Assembly: GCA_964608495.1 (NCBI GenBank)
Contig: CAZSOQ010000046.1
Coordinates: forward strand, 1 to 27,232
Length of the DNA stretch: 27,232 bases
Reading direction: 5' to 3'
Source: JAKORR01 sp964608495
GTDB taxonomy: Bacteria > Armatimonadota > Zipacnadia > Zipacnadales > FEN-943
Position 1 is the stretch's first letter. The number at the start of each line of letters is the position of its first letter. This document shows positions 5,521 to 13,621 of this stretch, piece by piece. The notes under the pieces were generated by a model. It had not been told where the DNA came from. It made no database searches and saw nothing but the letters and a program-made list of their open reading frames with translations. Both the position numbers and the translations under genes were made by a program.

Positions 5521-8316
5521 ATGAGACCTCTAGTCTGGATGTTCCGTGGCGTCGCCTCGCCGGCCCACCGAAGGGCGCCATGGTCTGTGCGCGCCTTCCT
5601 CGCGCTCGCGATGTCCGCCTCTTCCCTGGCCGCCGCCGGTGTCACCACGCGCGTGAGCCTCGGCCCCAACGGGCGACAGGCCAACGGTTGGAGCCGGTCG
5701 GCCTCCGTCAGCGATGACGGTCGCTACGTGGCCTTCGCCTCCTTCGCACGCAACCTCGTCGTGGGCGACACGAACGAATGCCTCGATGTCTTCCTGCGCG
5801 ACCGTGTGACGGGTACGACCACTCGGGTGAGCGTCGCGAGCGATGGCGCCCAGGCGGACAACCCCTGCGACCGGCCCTCTCTCAGCGCCGACGGCCGGTA
5901 CGTCGCCTTCGAGTCGTGGGCGCCCAACCTGGTGGCCGACGACTTCGGCTCCTATACGGACATCTTCGTCCACGACCGCCTCACCAGCAGGACCGAGCGC
6001 GTCAGCGTCTCGAGCGACGGGGATGAGGCCAACGCCGACTGTCACGAAGCCACCATCAGCGCGGACGGGCAGTGCGTGGCCTTCAGCTCGGCGGCAAGCG
6101 CCCTGACGCCCGGCGACACCAACGAGTGTGAGGACATCTTCGTCCACGACCGGGCGACCGGGAAGACCGAGCGGGTGAGCGTCGCCAGCAATGGGGCCGA
6201 GGCCAACGGGGGCAGCTTGGGCGTCTCCATCAGCGCGGACGGGCGCTACGTGGCCTTCGTGTCCTGGGCCTCGGACCTCGTGCCGGGGGATACGAACGGG
6301 ATAGCCGACGTCTTCGTCCACGACCGCACGACCGACCGGACGGAGCGCGTGAGCGTCTCGGACGCCGGGGCCGAGGCGACCGGCGGAAGCGAGAGCGCCT
6401 CGATCAGCAGGGACGGCCGGTATGTGGCCTTTGATTCGGAGGCCGCCAACCTGTTGCCGGACGACACCAACGACTGCCGCGACGTCTTCGTGCGCGACCG
6501 CGTGGCAGGCACGACGCAGAGGGTGAGCGTGGCCGCCGACGGCACGGAAGGCGATAGTGCGAGCTTTGGCCCGGTGATCAGCGCGCACGGCCGGACCGTG
6601 GCCTTCTCGTCTTCCGCGGGCAATCTGGACGCAGACGGGACCGGCACACACTTCTTCGACGTCTTCGTGCACGATCTGGTTACCGGGGTCACCGAGCGGC
6701 TGACCGCGGGCGGCGGGCCCCCAAAGGACGTGATGTTCTACAACAGCTATGCGGACGCGATCAGCGGCGACGGCCGGTACGTGGCACTCTCATCGGGGAC
6801 CGCGAACCTGGTGGCCGGCGACACCAACGGCCTGATGGATGTCTTTCTCCACGACCGGGGCGCCGAGCACGGCGGCGTGCAGTTGTGGTGGCAGGGGCCG
6901 CGCGACCTCTACGCCGGGCAGCGGGCCCTGTGCACGCTCACCTGCTACAACTCGTCCCTTTCGCCCGTGTCGTCCGTGGAGCTGGGGCTGGACCTGCCCG
7001 AGGGCTTCGTCGTGGAGGGCATCGAGGTGGGGCCCATCACCGCGCAGGCGCCGCGTCCCGCGCAGGCCGGCGCCACCTATGTCCCCGTCGTCCAGCTTGA
7101 GGTGCTGGCGCCCCAGACCGCCGCCTGGGCCAAGTTCCAGCTTGTGCCTCCTGCCGAGGTCAAGCCGGGGCCCACCACGCTCACGCCACGCCTCGAGTAC
7201 CGCGACGCGCAGGGACAGCATATCCAGGAGACCCAGCCGCTGCGGGCGCAGTTGTACGAACGGGCCATACTACTGAGCGTGCAGAAGGCGGGCCCGGACC
7301 AGGCCAGGCGCCAGAGCGAGATCATCTACTACGTGACGCTGTGGAACCTGGCGACCGACCTGAGCGAGCTGGCGGCGGCCTACGGCCAGGACGTGGCCGC
7401 CAGCCTCATCGTCATGGAGGACCGTCTCCCGCGCGAGGTCACCTTCGTCCGCGCCGAGCCGGACGGGATCGCGGAGTACGACGCCTTTGACCACACGATT
7501 AGCTTCTACCTGCGGAAGCTGGCGGACCTGGCGGGCAAGCAGTTGACCATCAGCGTGGTAACGCAACTGCGCCCCGATGTCCCCGTCGGCGCCATCGTCG
7601 AGCAGATGGTGAACCTGCCGCCCCTGCCCGATCCGCCGGCCCAGGACGGCTACCGAATGCCCGTCCGGTACGTGCGGAGCACGAGCAAGGTGCGGACACG
7701 GGTCGTGGGGGCCATTGACCCCAACCACCTGTCGGTCGAGCCGGAGGGACCCGTGCCGCCGACCACCAGGCTGTCCCACACTATCGAGTATGAGAACGTG
7801 GGGAACATCGCCGCCGAGTACGTGCGGGTCGAGACGGTGCTGGACGGGGCCCTCGACGAGCTCTCGCTGGAAGCCCTGGACCCGCAGCCGGCCTACGATC
7901 CCGCGACCCGCCGGCTGATCTGGGAGTTCCACGACGCCGGGCTCGAACCCCGCGAATCCCGCTGGCTGCACTTCAGCGCGATGGTCAGGCCCGACGTGGT
8001 GGACGGCACCCAGGTCCGGGCCCAGGCGCGGGTATGGTTCGACCAGGAAGAGCCGCTGGACACCAACGACGTGGTCACCGAGGTCCGGAGGGCCCGAGCC
8101 TGTGACTTCGACGGCGACGGGGATGTGGACCTGGACGACCTGACCGCCTTCCTGCGGTTCGCGGCCGGCCACAAGGGCCCAGGGGCGTACGAGGAGGCCT
8201 ACGACGTGGCGCCTCACGAGGTCACGCAGATGGGCCAGATCCCGCTGCACGATGGGCTGGTTGACCATCGCGACGCGCAGGCGGTGCTGGAGGCCGTTCT
8301 GGGGGCCGGCGACTAG
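5521..8316 (+). CDS. Secreted seven-repeat PD40/TolB-like propeller with adhesin-like domains and C-terminal dockerin-like repeats
   Basis: A 931-aa protein. An N-terminal signal peptide (hydrophobic about 24-39, ending SLAAAG) is followed by seven consecutive repeats of about 53-58 residues with the consensus S-x-DGRYVAF-x-S-x-A-x-NL-x(4)-DTN-x(4)-DVF-V/L-HDR-x-TG-x-T-x-RVSV. A half repeat before the first (TTRVSLG) would close the ring, so a seven-bladed beta-propeller is predicted. After about residue 450 come beta-rich DUF11/Ig-like domains, as in envelope adhesins. Residues 858-931 form a type I dockerin-like pair: DFDGDGDVDLDDLTAF with a complete EF-hand calcium loop, and a weaker second copy HDGLVDHRDAQAVL. 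Family knowledge suggests a surface or secreted anchoring role; the ligand is unknown. A GGGAGGG ribosome site supports the start. The nearest relative in the window is the protein at 17361-21185. Confidence 0.82.
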   Translation: MRPLVWMFRGVASPAHRRAPWSVRAFLALAMSASSLAAAGVTTRVSLGPNGRQANGWSRSASVSDDGRYVAFASFARNLVVGDTNECLDVFLRDRVTGTTTRVSVASDGAQADNPCDRPSLSADGRYVAFESWAPNLVADDFGSYTDIFVHDRLTSRTERVSVSSDGDEANADCHEATISADGQCVAFSSAASALTPGDTNECEDIFVHDRATGKTERVSVASNGAEANGGSLGVSISADGRYVAFVSWASDLVPGDTNGIADVFVHDRTTDRTERVSVSDAGAEATGGSESASISRDGRYVAFDSEAANLLPDDTNDCRDVFVRDRVAGTTQRVSVAADGTEGDSASFGPVISAHGRTVAFSSSAGNLDADGTGTHFFDVFVHDLVTGVTERLTAGGGPPKDVMFYNSYADAISGDGRYVALSSGTANLVAGDTNGLMDVFLHDRGAEHGGVQLWWQGPRDLYAGQRALCTLTCYNSSLSPVSSVELGLDLPEGFVVEGIEVGPITAQAPRPAQAGATYVPVVQLEVLAPQTAAWAKFQLVPPAEVKPGPTTLTPRLEYRDAQGQHIQETQPLRAQLYERAILLSVQKAGPDQARRQSEIIYYVTLWNLATDLSELAAAYGQDVAASLIVMEDRLPREVTFVRAEPDGIAEYDAFDHTISFYLRKLADLAGKQLTISVVTQLRPDVPVGAIVEQMVNLPPLPDPPAQDGYRMPVRYVRSTSKVRTRVVGAIDPNHLSVEPEGPVPPTTRLSHTIEYENVGNIAAEYVRVETVLDGALDELSLEALDPQPAYDPATRRLIWEFHDAGLEPRESRWLHFSAMVRPDVVDGTQVRAQARVWFDQEEPLDTNDVVTEVRRARACDFDGDGDVDLDDLTAFLRFAAGHKGPGAYEEAYDVAPHEVTQMGQIPLHDGLVDHRDAQAVLEAVLGAGD

Positions 8317-8351
8317 CTCGACGGCTCCGCCGAGGGTGAAACGGGTTCACC
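8317..8351. terminator. Two tandem hairpins after the propeller gene, candidate (bidirectional) terminator
   Basis: Directly after the TAG stop, 8317-8334 forms an eight-pair stem with one mismatch and a two-base loop. It is followed without gap by GGTGAA-ACGGG-TTCACC (8335-8351), a perfect six-base stem. There is no T-run, so this is not a canonical intrinsic terminator. Its position between two convergent genes (next stop at 8424) supports a role in ending or stabilising transcripts. Confidence 0.4.
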
Positions 8352-8423
8352 AGCTAGGCGGCTGTTCGCGTGCTCTTGCGAGCCTTTGTGGCACTCTGCG
8401 CGCCACCCCTTCTCCCCGCAGAA

Positions 8424-11153
8424 TCACCGCGCGCGGCGGATCTTGTAGGCCACGTCGGTGGTCAGCGGCGGCACGGCCAGAGTCAAGCGCCCATCGCGGC
8501 ACGCCACGGCCTGCCTGCCCGTCGGCTTGCCCTCGTAGGTGTCCCACCATTCCACCTCGTAGGCGCCGTCCCTCAAGCTGGTCACGGCGACGCTCGCGCC
8601 TGTGATGGGCTGGGGCTTGACTCCTAGCTCGTCGTTCCCCCACGTGTTCTCCGGGTTCTGTAGCCACAACACCGTCGTCTCGCGCCCCGTCAGCCCCATC
8701 GCCCGCACCGCCGGCAGTGAGTAGTCCGTCAGCACGTACCGCGCGATGCGAATCCAGCTTATGCCCGGCTTGCCGTTCTCCAAGCGGATCCGGTGCTTGC
8801 CGGCGGGCACGTCAATCGCAAAGTCCTCATTGTAGACACACCGCCACACCTGCCACCGATCGTCGAAGACACATTCCTTCCCCTCGACCCCCGAGGCCGG
8901 CAACTCCCAGCTCAGCGCCAACTCGTCGTCCAGGTACACATCCAGCCGCGCGTCGGGCGAGACCGCGTCCACGTGCACGACGAACCGCCCCGCGACCGGG
9001 TAGTCCACGTGGAACACGGGCACCACGTGGGGCTCGGGCCGCCCGGCCGCCAGCAAGGTCGCGGGCACCTGCGCGGGGTCCTCGACCGACCCGTCCCGCG
9101 CCACCGTGAACTCGCTGGCCGTGCCGCCCGAGAAGGGCCCGCGCCCGGGCAGGATCACGGGGACGAAGTGGTCGGGATCGGCGATGCTCACCGACGCCTC
9201 CGCCGGGCGGAACCCCTCCCTGTCCCAGGCCACGTCGCGCGCGAAGTTACGTAGCGCCTGGAAGTGCGGGTACAGGTTCAGTTCGTCCACGCGGTCGCAC
9301 CACCAAGTCTGCGCCCCGCCGGCGGCTCCCGACATCACGCTGGCCCAGATCCCGTTGTGAACGCAGATTCCGCCCGGGTCCACCTTCGCCGTCTTCTTCC
9401 AGTCCGAGTACCAGCCGAACTCGGTCACCATCATCGGCTTGGCGTACTCGGCCGTGAGCTTGCGGCACCAGGCGCTGATCACGGCCGCCGCGTCGGGGTC
9501 GTTGTACTGGTGAATCTGCGTGTACTCGATCTCCGGCATGGCCCAGATGTTCGGATCGCTGACGTTCCCGCCGAAGGACAGGGTCAACAGGTGGTCGTAG
9601 GGGTCCAGCTCGCGCAGGTAGCCGTAGACCGCGCGGTGCCAGTTGACGAGCATGGCCGAGACCCTGTCGCCGCCCTCGCGCTCGGGATAGCGCCAGCCGC
9701 CGCCGCCGTCCAGCTCCGTTGAGCCGTCCACCTCAGCGAAGGTCTCCCAGCCGAGGATGTGGGTGCTATGGCCCCAGCGCGCCACGATGTACCGCAGGCG
9801 CTTCTTGTAAAGCTCCAGCGCCCGCGGGTCGGTGTAGAAGTCGTTGGGGCCCGCGCAGGGGCCGCCGCGCTCGGCGTTGTAGGGATTCTCGCCCCACCGC
9901 GCGTTGGCGCGCATCGCGTCGTGGATGTCGAAGGACAGCTTGAGGTAGATGCCGTTCTCCTCGGCGCAGCGCACGTACTGGTCGAGCATCGCCGCCCGCA
10001 TCAGGTCGTAAACGGCCAGCTTCTCCCACTCGATGGACATATCCCACGGGCAGAGGATGAGGTAGGTGCAGTTCTCGCCGTGCGCGGCCATCTTCGGGAA
10101 GTACTCGAGCGCCGCGTCCAGCCGCCAGGCGACGTCGTGGCCGATGGGGAAGAAGAGCCGCCCGTCGTCGTGGGCGAAGTAGTGCGGATCGTGGGGCGAC
10201 ACGCGCACGAATCCCGGCCGGTCGGAGGGCGCGACGGTGAGCCGCCCCTCGGGGGATTCGGCGCCGGAATCGCGGTCGCGGGCGGTCACGCGATAGCGAT
10301 ACTCGCCCACCTCGGCGGGGGTGAATCGCACCTTCCAGCGGGGCTCGCCGGTCGCGTGGAAGCTGCGGGCGGGCCTGAAGTCGCCCCAGTCCCAGACGAG
10401 GTGGTTCCACTGATTCGGCTGGACCTCGCCCCCCTCGGCGCGCCAGGCCATGATGGGCGAGTTGCCGGACTGCTCGTCGCGGAAGTACAGGCTCAGGGCG
10501 CCGGCGATCCGGCTCACGCGCGGGTAGACCCACAGCGACACGCCGGAGTAGGCCGACCAGTCGGCGGCGCCCAGGGACTTGACGACCCCGGGCCAGCTCT
10601 CCTCGCGGTCGGCGGTGGCGAGCAGGCGCAGGGAGTGACTGCCGGCGTGGGCCAGCTCCGCCGAGCGGGAGGCCCACTGCTCGGGCCCCCAGGGCGCGGC
10701 GTCGGCGGCCTCCAAGTCGTCGAGGGGCACGCGGTCGCCGGTCGTGGCGTCTATCAGCTCGACATCGTCCACGAACAGCTCGATCTGCGCCCCCGGCTCC
10801 CATTCCTGCTCGGTGACGTAGAGCTTGAGGAACTGGACTGTCTTGCGGCGGTCGGCGGGGGCAACGGTGAGCATCTCGTAGGGCTGGAAGAGGAAGGCGG
10901 GCACGTCGAGGGCCTTACCGCTGGGGGCGATGAAGTGGGCCATGACGTCGGCCTGATCGGGATCGAAGGGATTGTCCCACTGGCCGGCGACGTCAAGGTC
11001 GAGCTCGACGGTCTGGAAGCGCGGGAGCTCGGGCTTGTCCACCGTGGCAGACCCGATCTGCGCCGCGTCCGCCGTCCCGAGGACAAGGAATGCCACCAGG
11101 ACAACGCCCGTCGGGCTGACACCGCGCATATGACGCCCGTTGCGGCCCGGCAT
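8424..11153 (-). CDS. Secreted DUF5060 glycoside hydrolase (clan GH-A-type TIM barrel) with inserted carbohydrate-binding-like domain
   Basis: A 909-aa protein. The signal peptide spans about residues 11-30. A DUF5060 beta-domain begins at 41-95 and resumes at 271-310, split by a CBM-like insert of about 170 residues (100-270). The TIM barrel spans about 311-640 and starts with the usual RVSPHDPHYFAHDDGRLFFPIGH segment, here with its first part at 318-327. The expected general acid/base is E474 in WETFAEVDG and the nucleophile E578 in MVTEFGW. The residue before E474 is Ala where clan GH-A enzymes normally have Asn. A jelly-roll-like domain (about 700-810) and a C-terminal beta domain (about 820-909, ending in VEWWDTYEGK-type strands) follow. 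Polysaccharide hydrolysis outside the cell is inferred; the substrate is unknown. An AGGTGA ribosome site lies ahead of the ATG; an in-frame ATG eight codons later is an alternative. Confidence 0.83.
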   Translation of the reverse strand: MPGRNGRHMRGVSPTGVVLVAFLVLGTADAAQIGSATVDKPELPRFQTVELDLDVAGQWDNPFDPDQADVMAHFIAPSGKALDVPAFLFQPYEMLTVAPADRRKTVQFLKLYVTEQEWEPGAQIELFVDDVELIDATTGDRVPLDDLEAADAAPWGPEQWASRSAELAHAGSHSLRLLATADREESWPGVVKSLGAADWSAYSGVSLWVYPRVSRIAGALSLYFRDEQSGNSPIMAWRAEGGEVQPNQWNHLVWDWGDFRPARSFHATGEPRWKVRFTPAEVGEYRYRVTARDRDSGAESPEGRLTVAPSDRPGFVRVSPHDPHYFAHDDGRLFFPIGHDVAWRLDAALEYFPKMAAHGENCTYLILCPWDMSIEWEKLAVYDLMRAAMLDQYVRCAEENGIYLKLSFDIHDAMRANARWGENPYNAERGGPCAGPNDFYTDPRALELYKKRLRYIVARWGHSTHILGWETFAEVDGSTELDGGGGWRYPEREGGDRVSAMLVNWHRAVYGYLRELDPYDHLLTLSFGGNVSDPNIWAMPEIEYTQIHQYNDPDAAAVISAWCRKLTAEYAKPMMVTEFGWYSDWKKTAKVDPGGICVHNGIWASVMSGAAGGAQTWWCDRVDELNLYPHFQALRNFARDVAWDREGFRPAEASVSIADPDHFVPVILPGRGPFSGGTASEFTVARDGSVEDPAQVPATLLAAGRPEPHVVPVFHVDYPVAGRFVVHVDAVSPDARLDVYLDDELALSWELPASGVEGKECVFDDRWQVWRCVYNEDFAIDVPAGKHRIRLENGKPGISWIRIARYVLTDYSLPAVRAMGLTGRETTVLWLQNPENTWGNDELGVKPQPITGASVAVTSLRDGAYEVEWWDTYEGKPTGRQAVACRDGRLTLAVPPLTTDVAYKIRRAR

Positions 11154-11447
11154 GGTAAGTCACCTGCTCGCCCTGGAAGTGGTGGCGATGGGGTATTCGC
11201 GAAGCGGGAAGCTGCGCCTGCGTGAGCCTTGGGGGACCGGGGGATAGGAGAAACGCTGGCGGCGACCGCGCTCCCCCGCCCTGCGGGGGCACGGATCGGC
11301 GGCCCGGCCTCCGGCGGCGCCGCCAGCCGCCCTACCTGTCCCCAACACGCACGGACACCCGTGGGCATGTGCGGACAGCGCCGCCTCACCCAGCCCCCGG
11401 AGGTGTCCGCCACCGGCCTGGCACGCCCGGCCGCTCGGCCCCGTAGG
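11154..11447. other. Intergenic region with GC-rich palindromes, no gene
   Basis: This 294-bp gap separates the DUF5060 gene from the frameshifted winged-helix gene. I see no coding frame with the codon pattern of its neighbours. It contains a perfect seven-base stem with a three-base loop (11273-11289) and a perfect 12-bp palindrome GGCGGCGCCGCC (11313-11324). The first may end transcription of the upstream minus-strand operon. No convincing promoter for the glycosidase gene was found. Confidence 0.4.
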
Positions 11448-11947
11448 TCAGCCCCACCGGCGGATGGCCTCGTGTTCCCCTTCGGCCGTCAGTGACAACA
11501 TGAGCTGGTTCTCTTCCCTCAGCCACCCGGCGTGCTCTGTCAGCCAGCCCAAGTGCCTGTCGAACTCCTGCTCGCCCATGCCTGTCCGCTCAAGTACGGA
11601 CCGGGAGTCCAACCAGTTCTCCCCTTGCTCCTGCAGAAGCTGTAAGACGCTCTCAGAATGGCGAGCCGGGCCTGCGTGACGCGCTCAGTGGTGTCCACGC
11701 CCACGAGTCCCGCCTCCTCAACGTGCTCCACCCCATCCCATGAAAGGCACACAGCGGTGTTCGTCCGCCACTCGATGAGCCGGCGCTGCGCGAGGTAGTC
11801 TATCGCGTGGTCGACTTCGGCCTCGGTCGCGCGCAGGAGCGGTGCGAGGGAACGCCACTGCACTTTGGTCTCGCCCGTCAACCACGATTCGTATAGCGCG
11901 GTAAGCACGCCGTTGCGCACCTCGATGCTCCTGTTTGCGCCGTTCAT
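11448..11947 (-). pseudogene. Frameshifted winged-helix-like protein, paralogue of its upstream neighbour
   Basis: The frame from ATG 11947 is coding-like through residue 98 (ends ARLAIL) and then turns into an unrelated tail stopping at 11540. In the -1 frame from about 11653, the sequence continues as ESVLQLLQEQGENWLDS and later EFDRHLGWLTEHAGWL, ending TGA at 11448. This aligns end to end with the neighbour at 11977-12480 (EVRRHLDWLEYVGWI, VLTADGEDE). Restoring one G between 11653 and 11654 gives 166 aa, against 167 aa for the paralogue. N-terminal similarities include EVRNGVLTALYESW/EVRNAVIRALYRVW and ATEAEVDHAIDYL/ATEAEIWPALTYL. Two tandem winged-helix-like domains are inferred. A strong AGGAGG (11956-11961) lies eight bases before the ATG. 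It may be a true pseudogene, a sequencing error, or, less likely, a frameshifted product. Confidence 0.75.
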
Positions 11948-11976
11948 GTGGGTGGCCTCCTGAGCCCGAACGTGTA

Positions 11977-12480
11977 CTACCCAAACAGCTTGTCACCTTC
12001 ATCCTCGCCGTCCGCAGTCAAGACAACCATGCGTCCACCCGTGCGATCTATCCACCCCACGTATTCCAGCCAGTCGAGATGCCTCCGCACCTGCTCCACG
12101 TCAATTCCGGTGGCGTTCGCCACCTCGTCCCAGGACGTGTAGGGCCTACCTCGCTCCGACGTCGCGTCGGCATCCCAGAACGCCCTTAGCAGCGAGAGCC
12201 GGATCGCGCCGTTGGTGCCGCGCTCTGCCTCCTCAACGAGGCCCGACTCTTCAGCCATGTCCACGCCCGCGGGCGTAATCCTGGCGTTAAACTGCCCCCA
12301 CCGCTTCACGAGTCCCCGCGCGTCCAAGTAGGTCAAGGCCGGCCAGATCTCCGCCTCGGTCGCGCCGACGTCCTTCCCAATGTCGAGTGCCTCGCCGAGG
12401 TCGGTCCCCGTACTCCATACCCGGTAGAGCGCTCTGATGACTGCATTCCTCACTTCCTGCTTGCGTTCTCTGACGCCCAC
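11977..12480 (-). CDS. Small two-domain winged-helix-like protein, partner of the HEPN-like gene
   Basis: A 167-aa soluble, charged protein with no signal peptide. It appears to hold two helical winged-helix-like units: residues about 5-75 (EVRNAVIRALYRVW ... TEAEIWPALTYLDARGLVKRW, where the last part resembles a recognition helix plus wing) and about 95-160 (YTSWDEVANATGIDVEQVRRHLDWLEYVGWI). Such helix-turn-helix pairs bind DNA or RNA or mediate protein contacts; which one applies here is unknown. I favour the GTG at 12480 because AAGGGG lies eight bases upstream and because this start gives the same N-terminal length as the paralogue. ATG 12486 and GTG 12489 are alternatives, but they sit almost on top of that ribosome site. 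It starts 30 bases after the HEPN-like gene and ends 29 bases before the paralogue. Confidence 0.68.
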   Translation of the reverse strand: MGVRERKQEVRNAVIRALYRVWSTGTDLGEALDIGKDVGATEAEIWPALTYLDARGLVKRWGQFNARITPAGVDMAEESGLVEEAERGTNGAIRLSLLRAFWDADATSERGRPYTSWDEVANATGIDVEQVRRHLDWLEYVGWIDRTGGRMVVLTADGEDEGDKLFG

Positions 12481-12510
12481 CGCCATCACCCCTTAGAAGG
12501 GTCGTCTCGG

Positions 12511-13521
12511 TCACAGCCCGGCCTGCTGCTTCGTGTGAACCACTACTGCGCGCATCAACTGCAACAGGCGCAGTATGTCGCCGTCCCGAAGGCAAAGACG
12601 TTGGCCGACGTCGGAGGTGGGACGGCCTGCCTCCGACGCATACCGATCGTCGATGATCCCTGAACTGTGGGTCAGGATGTGGCGGGCCTGGAGCATCTGC
12701 GACAGATAATCGAGCTCAGGCGAGGAGAGACAACTGTAGATGTCGAAGCCGAAGATGCGTTGGCCACACTCCCGACCACGCTCCACGTTCTGGAAGCTGT
12801 TGCCAATCTCTTTCGCTACCACCGCGCGCCGGCCTGGGTCGGCTCCGGGGTTCGCTGCCTGGTGGGATAGGCCCCGCAACGCGGTCTCGTAGGCACTCAC
12901 CGCGTTCACAAGAGCATTTGTCACGAGAGTCTCATGGAGCCCCAGCTCCTCCCACTCTCGGAGGATCTGGCTCTCCTCCGGCCGCACGACGCTGCGTAAG
13001 CGGGCCGGCAGCAGGAGTTCCTGCTCGATCACCTGCGCGTTCTCGTCAAAGACTGAGAGTGGCTCCCGCAAGCCGCAGAAGGGACAGTAGAAGGCCATTC
13101 CGAAGACTGCGTATCGTAGGTCGCAGGCCACGCAGACCACGTGGCGCCGGGATAGCCGCTCCACCAGAGGGACGAGGGGGGCCGGCGTGTGCCTGATGGT
13201 GATGGTCAGAGAGAGCCCCGAGCTCGGCCGGGGACGCGTTGCTAGGCGCGCCAGCTCGCCGGATAGCCAGTCGCCTACCGCCCTAGCCACGCGGCTCTCC
13301 GCGTAGCGACGCTGCTGGTCGGTGAGGAACTCCTCCGGCGGCGCCGTTGCCCCGCAGTACGGGCAATACAGGCGGTGCCCCTCGAACGCATCGAAGGCGG
13401 CACCGTCCAGCCGGAAGACACGCCGGCATTCGGCGCCGGGGCACTGCCTACCGATCATACCATGCTCGTCGAATGGTATTGGCACCCTCAGCCTTCGGCG
13501 GAAACGCGCGCCCAACGTCAC
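12511..13521 (-). CDS. Zinc-ribbon plus HEPN-like protein (candidate ribonuclease effector)
   Basis: A 336-aa soluble protein. It carries two metal-binding modules: C27-X4-C32 with C53-X2-C56, and C130-X2-C133 with C146-X2-C149. The C-terminal about 170 residues are helical and contain R280-H-I-L-T-H285 followed by SSGIIDDRY, matching the R-x4-6-H catalytic motif and trailing G-[IV]-[IV]-D of HEPN domains. A later VGQRL...DGDILRLLQLM helix also fits that fold. HEPN domains are commonly metal-independent RNases in toxin-antitoxin, abortive-infection and CRISPR effectors; that is family knowledge. RNase activity here is inferred. The GTG start has a GGGGG tract close upstream (short spacing). 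A GTG at 13485, after GAAGG, is a plausible alternative that would still keep all cysteines. It is the first gene of a three-gene operon. Confidence 0.75.
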   Translation of the reverse strand: MTLGARFRRRLRVPIPFDEHGMIGRQCPGAECRRVFRLDGAAFDAFEGHRLYCPYCGATAPPEEFLTDQQRRYAESRVARAVGDWLSGELARLATRPRPSSGLSLTITIRHTPAPLVPLVERLSRRHVVCVACDLRYAVFGMAFYCPFCGLREPLSVFDENAQVIEQELLLPARLRSVVRPEESQILREWEELGLHETLVTNALVNAVSAYETALRGLSHQAANPGADPGRRAVVAKEIGNSFQNVERGRECGQRIFGFDIYSCLSSPELDYLSQMLQARHILTHSSGIIDDRYASEAGRPTSDVGQRLCLRDGDILRLLQLMRAVVVHTKQQAGL

Positions 13522-13592
13522 TTGCCCCCAAGTTGCCTGGCCTAGATCACTTCCTGGACCTGGAGCTGAATCCTGTCATGCTGCCGCACAGT

Positions 13593-13621
13593 ATTGTGAC
13601 ATAGAACGAACGGCATGTCAA
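13593..13621 (-). promoter_or_regulatory. Sigma70-type promoter of the HEPN-like operon
   Basis: On the minus strand a perfect TTGACA (13621-13616) is followed after exactly 17 bases by CACAAT (13598-13593), four of six matches to the -10 consensus. Transcription would start near 13586, leaving a leader of about 65 nt before GTG 13521. The stretch is clearly more AT-rich than its surroundings. Confidence 0.6.

Noticed and set aside
9759..11225. 488-codon plus-strand frame opposite the DUF5060 gene
   Set aside because: Antisense shadow: Gly/Val/Leu-rich, with no recognisable domain, no signal peptide and no ribosome site.
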